From the NCBI GenBank assembly GCA_050084985.1, contig JBITNC010000002.1, positions 5,518,001-5,582,000 on the forward strand: 64,000 nucleotides of DNA. Direction: 5' to 3'. The translations under genes were made by a program, and so were the position numbers. The notes below the pieces were generated by a model that saw only the letters and a program-made list of their open reading frames with translations, had not been told where the DNA came from and searched no databases. This document shows positions 26,191 to 38,118 of the stretch, piece after piece; position 1 is the first letter of the stretch, and every line of letters starts with the position of its first letter. The stretch is from Nageia nagi (lineage: Eukaryota > Pinophyta).

Positions 26191-27820
26191 GAATTTAGTC
26201 ACTTAGGCTTAGTTCTCTCACTAGGAGAGGGACATTTACCTTGAAGCTCTAGATCTCATCAATAAAATACAAAAATAAGCAAATAATCCAATGTCTAGTT
26301 ATTATTGGCATAATTATAGTAAATAATCATCAAATTCACTCAAGTACCCAATGTAGGGTTAACGAGTCTAGAATACAAATTAATAATGCAAAACACACTC
26401 CCATATCCAACGTCCAAGAAAAAAGAGACAATTGATATTGTAATAGTAAAATAATGTAATTGCATTCAAATATAGAAATGGAGTGAACCTCAATTACAAT
26501 AATATTGCTATGAAGATTGATGCTCTAGGGCTCATATCCTTAATGTGCCAAGACTTGCATTAGGGATTCCTCCTCCAATAGCTATGGTGGAATCTCAGAT
26601 ATCCACTAACAATATTTTACTAATTCAAGGGTAATGCCAACATCCCTTGAATAGCTAGCTAACAACTTGGGTTTCGCCAACCCCTAAGTGTGTGCCCATG
26701 TAAGTCTTATATACCCTGCTACAAGTACCTCACTCCGAAGAATGGAATCTAAAAGAGCAAAGCTCCAACCAAGAAGAGAATTAATAATAATCATGCATAT
26801 CTTAGTTCTTCCAAAAATCCTCCTTAAATAGAAAGAGTAGCTCATCTTCTAATCTTTCCCAACATCCCATATTTGGAGAAATTAACTACTCTTCAATTTT
26901 ACTAAATTTAGTAAAAATGCTCCTAATCTAATGTTCCCATTTATCAGAGGTGAAATGGGAAAAATACCATAAAAATAGGGACATTAAAACCTTCAAGATC
27001 AAAATTAATATTCAAGTTTGCAACCTTAAGTGGGAAGAATTTAAGGTCTTTAAGAACGAATACCTTACACCTCAATTCTATGTTGGAAAGTTTGAAGAAT
27101 TATAACATTTGAAGGAACAAAAAGTTAACTTTGTGTACATATACACCCAATGATTTGTAAAACTCCTAAGGCATATACTAAGTTATGAGAATAATAAAAA
27201 ATATAAAGGTATACAAATTTATTTTGGTATTAAATCATACCATTCAAAATGAAATCAACCTACACAATATTGATGATCTACAATGGCATATGATCTGGAT
27301 TGATAGGAAAACTTTAATTTAAAAAGAAGGAACATTAGGGCATCAAGACCCTAAAATAACCTCCATCCATATCTCAAATGGAAGGGAGACTTGAAAAAAT
27401 TAAAGGACATGAAAGTAGAAAAGAATAATGGATCCCAACATTAAATCCATAAGTGATATGAACATAAAATGAATCTAGAAGTTAAGGTTAAATTGATCCA
27501 AAAATCAGAGAACTAACCATTTATCATTAGTAGAAGGGTGAACCTAGTAAGAGATATTATAATACTTTTAAGATCCCAAGGGCACTAAGACTACTAGATG
27601 TTGCAACTATGGAGGATTTCATTATCTTAGGAGGTTTCCCTAAAATATGGAAATAACTACTTTTGATAAGTCACTTGGAATCTATGCAATAACAAATGAA
27701 TAGATCTTAAAAAATAGGCCACACCTCTTTCGATATGAGGTAAGATTTATGACTTTAGTATACATATCTTTATGGATAACTAATATGAAAATTGGATCAA
27801 TAAAAAAATAACAACTTATA

Positions 27821-27960
27821 AAACCCTTTTTGTAGGCAGGAAAGTACTTATCACAGTCCAAAAACCCTTTTCATGGGTAGGAAAGCACTTATTGTGGTAA
27901 GAAAACCCTTATCATGGGCATAAAATACTTATCATATGTAGAATACCTTATTGTGGGAAA
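27821..27960. repeat. 41-bp tandem repeat, about 3.5 units
   Basis: Units start at 27821, 27862 and 27903 with AAACCCTT, then ATGGGTAGGAAAGCACTTAT or variants; a degenerate fourth follows. Confidence 0.85.
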
Positions 27961-28009
27961 ACACCTATTGAGATCAAGGAAAGTGTCATTTGCAAAGCTA
28001 GAAACCACA

Positions 28010-28400
28010 TGCTGACATCATGTCTTCACAACACAATATCAGTAGAAGAGGACCTATCAGAGTGTGGCAAGGATAATGTTGACATCATTATTTTCACAGC
28101 ACAACATTAATAGAAGAAGACTTGCTAGAGTGAGGTAGGTATAATGCTAATATCATCATCTTCATGGCATGATGTTAGTAGAAGAAGACTTATTGGAGTG
28201 TGGAAAGATGATGTTGACATCATAATGTTGTGACATGGTATTGGTTGAAGAGATTTTTTGAAGTATGGTAAAGATGATGTTGACTTCACGGTGAAGTATT
28301 AGTTGAACAAGGTTTGTCAAAGTACGGCAAACAGGATGTTGACATCATCAATTTGTGATGGGACATTGTTGTTAAAAAACCTAACCTTGTAAATTATGAT
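28010..28400. repeat. 66-bp tandem repeat, six units
   Basis: Units start at 28010, 28077, 28145, 28212, 28278 and 28337 (spacings 67, 68, 67, 66 and 59). Each begins TGTTGACATCAT or a close variant and continues with AGTAGAAGAAGACTT and a GTGTGGCAAGGAT-like part. Confidence 0.87.
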
Positions 28401-29809
28401 ACAACAACAAGATTAAAAGTCTAACAATGTTGTTAAAGGATTAGTGAGTGTTGATCTTTATTTGTAATTATTGTAATGACCTGACACATCAAAATAGGAG
28501 TTAAAGAGGCAACATTTATAGAAGAAGTTGAAAATGACCATGAGAAACCCAAAGCCTATGTAACCTTGCAAGAGGTGAGAGTTTTTGTTACACCACTCTG
28601 ATAAATTAATAGAAATAGAGAAATGAAGGGGATGGAGTACAAGAGAAAAGAAAGAAGAAAACAAAGAAACAACATAGGAGATGGAAATTTCTTAGTGAAG
28701 TATTCTTTGTGGCAAGATCGTTGGGTTGCCTATTGGCAGAGTGTGAGGTTGTCAATAGGGTTAGGATATTGCTCCATAAGAAGGGAATATCTTCTCCATT
28801 ATCCTTGTTGTAGAATTAATTGTACTAGATAAATCAATGATGTAATAGTGGTAGTTATATTGTTGAGAACTTATGGTATTTGTGGAAGATATAGTTTATG
28901 TTTCTAGTATATGTATATTGTAAAATGTTTAGACCTGATTCATTTTGTTGAGGGAAGTCCAGAAGTTGTTGTAGAGGCTTGAGTTGATGTTGAGGATATT
29001 GTATTTGAAATAGGTAGCTTGGAGAATACTTGTAGCTGATTTGGTTGGTCTTGGGGGAGCATGTACGATCATAGCGTTGGAAAATACGAATGTCCAAAAA
29101 ATAGAGGCAACATTTAGAAAGCTTATTTTTGTAAACTTCATCCTTGTCAATAATAAATTTTTTTTTAGAAAAGGAAAAACAGTAAAGGGGACATACTCTC
29201 ATAACAATGAGAGGAACCTCTAATTTTTTTATGTCCTTTTTGTGGGTGTGCATTAATATTAGTTTTGTGTATGTTAAAATCATAGAGAGCATCGATAAAA
29301 ATGAAAATAAGAAATTAAGAAATTTGTATGCCTTTTTCTTATGAGCTATAAGCTTTAAAAAATTACAAATTAATAATTAAGTAATAAATATATTTTTGTT
29401 TATTTCTTTTTTCTATTAAATTATCTATAAGAATTAGTGTTATGGTTGTTAGATGGAAGATTGAATAAGGTAAAAGAAAAACTTACTAGCTTAATGTTTA
29501 ATACATATGAACATAATCCTTCACATAAAAATGACTAATTAGAATTTATATGTCACCAACTTACATTACTTTCAAATTGGTTCATGGCCCATGGAGTAGA
29601 AATTAATTTCTAAGAGCAATTGTGGGACTACATCGACAAATTGGGTAGTAGGTTGAGATTATAAAGCCATCATTAACCTTACCAACTAAGGGTATTTATC
29701 ACTCTCCAGCTTAAGAAATCTCATAATAAGGGCACTCATATATTGGTAATCCATTTAAACAATTATAATGGATGGGAATAAAGAAGACATACTTCATAAA
29801 TACCAACTA

Positions 29810-30154
29810 TTGTAGGAGTTCATAAATGTGTTCCTCGTGGAACTTCCTAAACTCCATTCGAAGAGGAAATTTGATTTTTAAATTGATTTTCACTCTAGGG
29901 AAAAACCTATTTCTAAGATCCCATACTCAATGAATACAATAGAAATGCAAGAACTAAGGTTCAAATGAAGGATAGATTACAAAAGGGCTTGATTAAATCG
30001 AGTGTGTCCCAATGGAAAGCATCAATTTTATTTGTTAAAAAGAAAGATGGAGCCTACAATTGTGCATACATTACTGAATGTTAAATAAAGTAATAATAAA
30101 AAATTGAGAACCCTTACCTAGGATCAATGATTTATTTGATCAACTCAAGGAAGC
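29810..30154 (+). pseudogene. old Gypsy RT, part 1 (split by a younger Gypsy)
   Basis: Reverse-transcriptase N-terminal region with VELPKLHSKRKFDF, then KGLIKSSVSQWKASILFVKK and KDGAYNCAYI, interrupted by stops. The reading passes into the segment encoding NDLFDQLK and stops at base 30154, where the younger element begins. It continues at 36205. Different family from the inserted element. Confidence 0.85.
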
Positions 30155-30566
30155 TGTTAGGATCCCACATCCTAACATTTTAATGTTAGTATTAGTTATT
30201 ATAATTAAATAACTAATATTGTGATTGTAAATCGTAATATTGTGATTGTAAGGGCGAGGCTCGATCTTGCATTACTATTAGGGTTAGGGTTAGTATATTA
30301 TAAATAGGTAGAATTGTGTGGAGAAAGGCATCTTGAATATTATTTTCACTTTTGGAGTTGTAAGGAGGCAGCCCCTCAAAGCAGCCTATGATTCTATTAC
30401 TATTCAGTAAAACTCTATCTTTATCTACTTATTGTTGCTATTTCAAGTTCTATTTATCAATGCATGCTCTATTATTTCCACTAGATTAGTTGTTATTTTC
30501 CTGTTTCAAATCAATATTCGTTACATTTTTGCAATAATTCCCTTTCATATTTGTAGCATCATAACA
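30155..30566 (+). repeat. 5' LTR of the Gypsy at 30.2 kb
   Basis: 412 bp, TGTTAGGATCCC to GCATCATAACA, with TATAAATAG at 30299-30307. The first 23 bases form an inverted repeat (TGTTAGGAT and ATCCTAACA around a 5-base loop). Confidence 0.95.
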
Positions 30567-30567
30567 T

Positions 30568-30579
30568 TTGGCATCAAAG
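30568..30579 (+). other. primer-binding site, decayed
   Basis: TGGCATCAAAGC, two transitions from the initiator-Met-tRNA primer site TGGTATCAGAGC, next to the LTR end. Confidence 0.8.
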
Positions 30580-31302
30580 CTCTTTCTAGGGCCATTCTAC
30601 TGTAGGAAAACAAAAAAAATCTTAGAGGTCTAAGCTAGAAACCCTGTACAAGGGGTTTTAAAATATCCAAGAGGATATATCATTTTTGGTTAAGCATACT
30701 TGCCCATTAAGTTGTGTGAAGTGAGGTGCAAAAAACTTTGCACCAATACCCAGGCCTTAGACAAAACCCTACATGAAATCAGACTCCATGTAAAAAGGTA
30801 TATTGAAGACTATCTAGGCTATAAATGAAAACTAGGTAGGAAGCTATGTTAATCATCTGTAAACTATAGTGCACCAGCAAGTACTGCTGGAAAGTTACTT
30901 ATCACAGAACCATCTCCGTAGCCTCTTTCCTTGCAAAAGTTGGATAAGAGGAGTGTTTCGACAAGCCTACGGAGTAGATAATCCTTACCCTAGAATCCTT
31001 CCTTCACAAAAAAAACCTTGATTTGGGAGGTAGAATGTATGACATGCAATTTTTCAGAGCTACCAAAAATAGCATTTTAGAGGCAGCAAAACCTTCAAAG
31101 CTAAATAACTAAAAATTTGGACCATTTCAGCAGTTGTTAACAAAAGCATATAGACCCAAAGATGTAAAAAAAGAGACCTAGCCCATTAAGATCATCTTTT
31201 TGAGCTGATCATTTTGATATATTACATCCATACACTTTTTGAGCACTTTCTAAAAATAACAATTTTCAAAAATAACAACTTTAGAAATAGCAATTTTCAA
31301 AT

Positions 31303-32424
31303 ATGGCACCTGAGACAAGATCCCAAACAGTAGCACAAGCTAATCCTACCATGATGACATTTCAAATTATGATCCAACAAATGGTAGATACAATTACCAG
31401 TACATTCAAGGTAGAAATCCGATAAATACAGACCTAAATACAAACCCTTGATAGTAAATGTGATAGTGTCCAACTAAGTATCAGTCATACCAATAATGCA
31501 TCCAGTTCATAGCAATCAGGGTAAGCAAAAAATCCATAGGGGTATCATCATAACTTTCAAGGCCAATAAGGTGGTTTCATTCTTCCCCGCATAACCAAAT
31601 TGGATTTTCCTCGATTTGATGGAGATGATCCCACTGGTTGGATTTATAAGTTCGAACAGTATTTCACATTGAACCAAATTCCAGAAGATTTGAAGGTGCA
31701 CATGGCAACTTTTCATTTGGACCGTGAGGCTCTCCAATGGCACGAATGGTACTCATAAATGCATCCTGCTCCTTCATGGGATGAATTTACTCAACAATTA
31801 TTGATCTATTTTGGTCCTAATGACTATGAAGATTTCACAAGGGCATTGACCAAGTTACATCAAACCACAACAGTCAAAGAATACCAAAATCAATTTGAGA
31901 AATTGGCAAATCACACAAAAGGGTTGGATGATGCATTTTTCACAAGTTATTTTATCAATGGATTAAAGGAAGAAATTAAACCAAAGGTCAAAATGTTTAA
32001 TTCCAAAATTATGATGGATGATATTGCTTTGGCAAAGCTTATTGAAGATAAAGTTAGTGCTCATCGATGAAATGTAAGACCCTCATTCACAAAAACACAT
32101 AATATTTCCCATTCCTCTAATAACACAAGTCCCCCACCATCAAATCGCATAATGTAAACTAAGAAGTTGACATGGGAGGAAATGGAAGAGCCTCAAAAGA
32201 AGGGTTTGTGCTATAATTGTGATGAGAAATTTGTTCGTGGTCATTGTTGTACTCAACAAAAGTTATATTTGTTTGATGTTGATGCTCCTAGTGAGGAGAA
32301 ATATGAGAGTGCACCTAAAGAGGCTACAGAGGAAATTCTAGATGAGGAGGCCTTGGTTATCTCTTATAGTGCATTGGTAGTAATTACTACCCCTAAAACT
32401 ATGAAGGTCAAAGGGTTTTTTAAA
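31303..32424 (+). pseudogene. Gypsy gag relic with zinc knuckle
   Basis: The start is taken at ATG 31303 (MAPETRSQTVAQANP), the first start after the leader that opens a gag-like reading. Gag core: ITKLDFPRFDGDDPTGWIYK, LNQIPEDLKVHMATFHLD, EALQWHEWYS, then a stop just before 31759, and FTQQLLIYFGPNDYEDFTRA, TTVKEYQNQFEKLAN and SYFINGLKEEIKPKV (31759-32070). The knuckle at 32209-32250 reads CYNCDEKFVRGHCC. Stops lie at positions where CAA or CGA codons are expected. Confidence 0.9.
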
Positions 32425-35400
32425 AAGTTCCCTCTCATAATATTGTTGGATTTGGGAAGTATTCATAATTTCATTGATCCATGGGTGGCTAAGGTTGTTG
32501 ACTGTTACATCCACCCTACAAATAATTTTGAGGTTATGGTTAGTAATGGAGGAAAAATAGCATGTAAAAGCACATGTCAAAATGTCAAACTAAGCATGGA
32601 CCACTATACTTTGAAAAGTGAAATGTGTGCTTTACCACTTGGGGGATGTGATATAATTTGGGGGTGCAATGGCTAAGGACTTTGGGCACTGTGCAATGGA
32701 ATTTTGCAGAGCTATGGATGACCTTCAAAATAGATGAACAAGAGCATACTCTTAGGGGATTACAAGGTGGACCTTTACAAATTGTGAGCTCACATCACAT
32801 GGAAAAGATCCTATAGAAAAATGGAAAGGGATGCTGGCATAATTATACTCTTTATCAATCATTGAATTTGAAATCACAAAGCCTAAGGATCTATAGCCCA
32901 TCTTAAGTAAGAATGCACATGCCTTCGAGGAACCAACGAGCTTACCACTCCAGCAATCACATGATCATGCTATGCAGTTGGTGTCAAAAAGTCACCCACC
33001 AAACATTCATCCTTATCAATATCCTTGTTTACAAAAAAATGAAATTGAAAAATTGGTTTAGGAACTATTGGATGTAGGAGTAATCTGACCTCGTGTAAGC
33101 CCATATTCTTCTCCAATTATATTGGTTTGTAAGAAAGATGGCCCATGTCGTATGTGTGTGGATTTCAGGGCCCTCAACAAAATTACCATCAAGGAAAAAT
33201 TTTCCATACCAGTCATTGATGAATTATTAGATGAACCACATGGGGCAAGATAATTTTCCAAGTTGGACCTGTAATTTGGGTATCATCAAATCCACCTCAA
33301 AGAGGAGGATATACCAAAAATTGCATTTCGCACCCATGAGGGCCATTATGAGTTCTTGGTCATGCCTTTTGGCCTCACAAATGCTCCATCCACATTTCAA
33401 AGTTTAATGAATCAAGTGTTTCATCCATTCCTCAGGAAGTTCATTTTAATTTTCTTTGATGATATTTTGATTTATAGTAAGAGATGGTAGGAACAAATGG
33501 CACATGTTGACCAAACCTTACAAATTTTGAGGGAACACCAGCTATATGCAAAAAAATTGAAATGTTCATTCGGCAAGAGGGAAATTGACTACTTAGGTCA
33601 CATTATATCTAAAGAGGGAGTTAAGTTGAATCCACATAAGATTACTAACATGCAAAATTGGTCTATTCCTACATCTTTGAAAAGTCTTCGAGGATTCTTG
33701 GCTTGACCGGCTATTGTAGGAAATTTGTGAAAGATTATGGTAAGATTACATCACCTCTAACAATGTTGTTGAAAAAGAATGCATTCTAATGGTCCCCTTA
33801 AGCTGAGGCAGCTTTCCTTAAGCTCAAGGATGCAATGTGTACCACCCTAGTATTAGCAATGCTAGATTTTTTTAAAACCTTTGTGATAGAAAGTGATGCT
33901 TGTGGAGTAGGAATTGGGGCAGTATTGATGCAAGAAATACGTCCCTTAGCGTTCACTAGTAGAGCACTCTTTGGTAAAAATTTGGGTAAATCCACTTATA
34001 AAAAAGAAATGCTTGCCATCATTCATGTAGTTCAATGCTAGAGACCATATCTCATTGGTCACCATTTCATCATCCTCACGGATCATCACAGTTTGAATTT
34101 TTTTATTAAGCAACGTATTTCTACATGCGAGTAATGAAAATGGGTGACCAAACTACTAGGGTACGATTATGAGATAGTATACTGTAAAGGTAAAGAGAAT
34201 GTGGTTGTCGATTCTCTATCTAGAAAATTGGAAGATTAGGTAGCACTACATGCTCTTTCGTCTCCTATTCCTCAATGGTTGGATAAAGTTAAATAGGAGT
34301 GGGTAGAGGATAGCTCCACCCAAGAATTGTTAAAACAAATCACTCAAGGCCCTACGAGTAAACCACACCACACATGGCATGATGGTATTTTGAGATTCAA
34401 AGGTCAAATTTTGTTACCATCTCCTTCAAAATGTAAATTAGAAATACTTACCGAATTGCAATCCACACCTACATTAGGACATGATGGACTTTTGAAAACT
34501 TATAAGCAGGTGGCATAGTCGTTCTATTGGGTAGGTATGAAATTGGATATCAAGCAGTTTGTGGTAACTTGTGATGTGTGTCAATGACAAAAGGGTGAGA
34601 CAGTGGGTACTCTGAAACTCTTTCAACCTCTTCTCATACCTAATCGTACATGGATTGATATCTCAATGGATTTCATTAAAGGCCTACCTAAATCCAATGG
34701 TAAATCAATTATTCTAGTGGTGGTTGATTGATTATCCAAATATGCTCATTCTGGTTCATTGGCTCATCCCTACAAGGCAATGATAGTGGCACAATTATTC
34801 CTAGATACAATTTTTAAACTACATGGCATGCTAGAGACAATTGTTAATGATCGTGATCCCACTTTTACAAGCCATTTTTGCCAAGAGCTTTTCAAGCTAC
34901 AAGGTACCCAACTAAACATGAGCTCATCATATCACCCGCAAACTAATGGTCAGACTGAAATTGTCAACAAATGTTTGGAAACATATTTATACTATTTTGC
35001 ATCAGCACAACCTATGCATTAGGTACGATGGCTTCCCTTGGCTGAGTGGTGGTATAATACATCTTATCATTCTGCCAATAAGATGACCCCCTATGAAGCA
35101 ATGTATGGTCAAGCTCCACCCACAGTCACCTTATTCTGCCAATAAGATGACCCCCTATGAAGCAGTGTATGGTCAAGCTTCACCCACAGTCACCTTGTAT
35201 GTTGCAGGTACCAATAAAGTTTAGGCAGTTGACTCAACATTAGTTACTTAAGATGATATTTTTCGTTTGCTTAAGGATAACCTTTAGATAGCCCAACACC
35301 ATATGAAGAAATAGGTTGATCAACAACGTGTCAAAAGGGAGTTCCAGGTAGACGACATGGTCTTTCTAAGGCTACAACCTTATCACCAAAAATCCTTAAA

Positions 35401-35764
35401 AATAAAAGGCCCTCAAAAATTGACCCCAAAACTTTATGGTCCTTACAAGGTGTTGCAGTACATTAGCCTAGCTGCATACAAACTGAAGCTTCTTGATTCT
35501 TCCAAGATTCACCCATTATTTCATGTCTCCTGTCTCAAGAAAGTGGTTGGATCGAAGGTTCAGGTTCAAACATAATTACCTAAGTTGGTAGAGGATGGAT
35601 CAATGGAAATCGTACCTGAGGCAATTTTGGATCAACATTCATGGCAGCTTCGTAACTACTCCATCACAGAAGTCCTTGTGCAATGGCAAGGCATGGCACC
35701 AGAAGATGCAACATGGGAAATACTTCATCAACTGCAGCAACAGTTTCTACAATTCAAGCTTTGA
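32425..35764 (+). pseudogene. Gypsy pol relic: protease to chromodomain
   Basis: Protease reads ILLDLGSIHNFIDPWVA, where D-S-G is D-L-G. RT (33030-33705) has [50 protein letters not shown] and LGHIISKEGVKLNPHKI. RNase H (33880-34230) has ESDACGVGIGAVLMQEIRPL. Integrase (34450-35220) has [48 protein letters not shown] and SSYHPQTNGQTEIVN, so D, D and E positions can still be placed. The tail (35357-35760) has LYGPYKVLQYISLAAYKLKL, HPLFHVSCLKKV and VLVQWQGMAPEDATWE, a chromodomain-like end. Many TAG and TGA codons break the frame. Confidence 0.93.
35069..35196 (+). repeat. 64-bp tandem duplication in the integrase
   Basis: 35069-35132 is repeated at 35133-35196 with very few differences. The unit encodes the conserved NKMTPYEAMYGQAPP stretch. 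Because 64 is not a multiple of 3, it shifts the frame. The near identity suggests it arose after the element had inserted. Confidence 0.93.
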
Positions 35765-35794
35765 GGACAAAGCTTCATCCTAAGAGGACTGGCA

Positions 35795-36204
35795 TGTTAG
35801 GATCCCACATCCTAACATTTTAGTGTTAGTATTTGTAATTTTAATTAAATTATCGACCTATATTGTAAATCGTAATATTGTGATTGTAAGGGCAAGGCCC
35901 AATCTTGCATTACTATTAGGGTTAGGGTTAGTATATTATAAATAGGTAGAAGTGTGTGGAGAAAGGCATATTGAACATTATTTTCACTTTTGAAGTTGTA
36001 AAGAGGTAGCCCCCTCGAAGTGGCCTGTGATTCTGTTACTATTCAATAAAATCCTATCCTTTTTGCTTATTGTTGTTATTTCGTGTTCTATTTATTAGTG
36101 CATGCTTTGTTATTTCCACTAGATTAGTTGTCATTTTCCTGTTTCAAATCGATATTCGTTACATTTCTGCAATATTTCCCTTTCATATTTGTAGCATCAT
36201 AACA
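35795..36204 (+). repeat. 3' LTR of the Gypsy at 30.2 kb
   Basis: 410 bp with the same ends as the 5' LTR, TATAAATAG at 35937-35945 and the same 9-bp terminal inverted repeat at 35795-35817. Confidence 0.95.
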
Positions 36205-37480
36205 GAAGCTACAATACTTTTTAAATTTGATTTAAGATCAAAGTACCTCCAATTGCATATCAAAGAAATTTATACATGCAAGATTGTGTTTAAGGTAAGG
36301 TAAAATCATTATGAGTTTCTCATGGTACCCTTTAGGTTGTTAAATGCACCTACTGCTTTTATGATCCTAATGAACAATGATTTATTTAATCAACTCAAGG
36401 GAGCTAAAATACTTTTTAAAATTGATTTAAGATCAAAGTACCACCAGTTGCATATCAAAGAAACTTAGACATACAAGATTGTGTTTAAGATAAGGTACAA
36501 TCATTATGAGTTTGTTATGGAACCCTTTAGGTTGTTAAATGCACCTACGACTTTTATGATCCTAATGAACAATGTATTCAAGAAATTCTTAGATCAATTA
36601 ATCATCATATATTCATATTATGTTGTAGTCAACTTTCAAAGTAGAGAGGAGCATTATCAACATCTACAACTTGTACTAAAGATGTTGAGCGAAATTAAGT
36701 TGTAGGTAAGTTATCAAAGCAAATTATATGTACCACGAATATAGTTTCTAAGGCACATAATATTGGCAAAAGGAATGAATATTGATACCAAAAAAATCAA
36801 AGCAATTATAGCTTAGCCCACTCCTCAAGATGTAGGAAATGTACACAATTTCATGAAACTAATTAAATATTGTAAAAGGTACATGGAGAACTTTTATAGA
36901 GTAGCATATCCCATAACCTCCCTCTAATGAAAGGGAAAGGGGTTTATATGGTACTAAAATAAAAGTTGGCCATTGCATCTATCTTAAGAATCCATAATCC
37001 ACTTGGACATTTCATTGAATATACTAATGCATCCTTTAAGGGACTCAATGGACTTGTAATGCAAAGAGCCATAGATACGTATGAATCTTGTAAGTTGAAA
37101 AAATACAAGAAAAAGTATTCCATTCATAATCTTAAGTTGATGACAACGGTACATACCTTGAAAATTTACAAGCATTACCTCCTTCAAAGACCTTTTGATT
37201 GATCATCAAAATATTTATTCCATTTTTACCCAAAACTATGTTAAATGATCAATAAAGATGATGGATGGAATTCCTCATTGAGTATGATTTCAAGGTAGAT
37301 TACATAAAGGATAAGAAAAATAAAGTGATTGACATCCTAAGTAGGTGTAGGCACCTATGCTTCATATCTAGAGCATATTTAGAAATAGGAGAGTGTCTAA
37401 AATGGATAAATGATGATTTATATTATATAGAAATTAAATATAAACTAAAGAATCCACCTCAAGATTTGTGATCTTAATAG
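36205..37480 (+). pseudogene. old Gypsy RT / RNase H, part 2
   Basis: It resumes the RT begun at 29810: ILFKFDLRSKYLQLHIKE, NHYEFLMVPFRLLNAPTAF, then a second copy of the same block, then VFKKFLDQLIIIYSYYVVVN, where the catalytic Y/F-x-D-D is Y-S-Y-Y. RNase H at 36966-37202 has YTNASFKGLNGLVMQ (the first Asp reads Asn) and YSIHNLKLMTTVHTLKIYKH. DYIKDKKNKVIDILSR ends it near 37350. No integrase is seen to the right. Confidence 0.88.
36375..36569 (+). repeat. second copy of a 195-bp in-frame RT duplication
   Basis: Copy 1 is 30125-30154 joined to 36210-36374 once the younger Gypsy and one GAAGC are removed (30 + 165 = 195 bp). Copy 2 is 36375-36569, also 195 bp (65 codons). Both begin CAATGATTTATTT and encode NDLF-QLK...NAPT-FMILMN. 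The copies differ at many positions, so the duplication is old. Confidence 0.9.
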
Positions 37481-38118
37481 TTATAAACTAACAAAGTTAG
37501 ATCATCATAAACTACTTACAACCATCCAATAAACTTTTATAACCCATCAACGTCTTAAAAGAGGTTGGCTAAAAGTCTTTAATAAGTCGCTTGATTTTTA
37601 AGGCACACACAATAGCATAACCCCTTTAGATAGTGATGAAATAAAATTACAAATCATGAATCAAATGCAAAGCTAGTAAGAGAAAATCCTTATCTAACCA
37701 AGAGGAAATATGTGGCCATGTGATATGCGTAGTTTGACATAAGTAGGGATGATAATAGCACCATTCTCCAATATCATGTAAACCTAAAAATAATATAAGA
37801 GCTTTGTTGAAAGCATTTTTTTCCATTGAATCCAAGTTGACCTTAAGTAAGTTGAGTATATTTCCTTCTTGATCCTTTTGTTGATATATTTAGTAGAGGG
37901 ATTAGAGGTCCTATATGAGAGTGCTCAATGTCTAGGCCTATGGATTGCAAGAGTAAGAACTTATTTTTAATGTGGTATCTTGAAACTACAATTTATAGGA
38001 CACGTGAAAAGAACACCCAAATAAGTGTATGAGGTGACTATTTATAGGTGTCCTTGAATTTGTTTTTGAAATTTGTTGTGATTGTCTTGGTTCCTTTAAA
38101 AAAAGGAATCAGCATGTT

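Larger units (their letters stand above)
26191..29809. other. unassigned DNA with two minisatellite arrays
   Basis: No gene or element family is recognised. Frames of 60-145 codons exist (for example the minus strand at 28855-29292), but they lack motifs and are AT-driven. Two neighbouring tandem arrays occupy 27821-28400. The DNA from about 29450 may be the upstream part of the old Gypsy that begins clearly at 29810. Confidence 0.5.
30155..36204 (+). mobile_element. complete Ty3/Gypsy element with GAAGC duplication
   Basis: Two LTRs of about 411 bp bound an interior with primer site, gag, protease, RT, RNase H, integrase and chromodomain-like tail. The target-site duplication GAAGC is perfect (30150-30154 and 36205-36209). 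Removing the element with one duplication copy restores continuous homology of the old Gypsy RT. Stops, lost catalytic residues and a 64-bp tandem duplication in the integrase show it is dead. By eye roughly a tenth of LTR positions differ; not formally counted. Confidence 0.97.

Noticed and set aside
28855-29292. 145-codon minus-strand frame as a gene
   Set aside because: No motif or splice context, AT-driven composition, and an overlapping frame on the same DNA in another phase.
30288-30303. GGGTTAGGGTTAG as telomere repeat
   Set aside because: Only two units, present in both LTRs of the Gypsy, and plant telomeres normally use TTTAGGG; it is LTR sequence.
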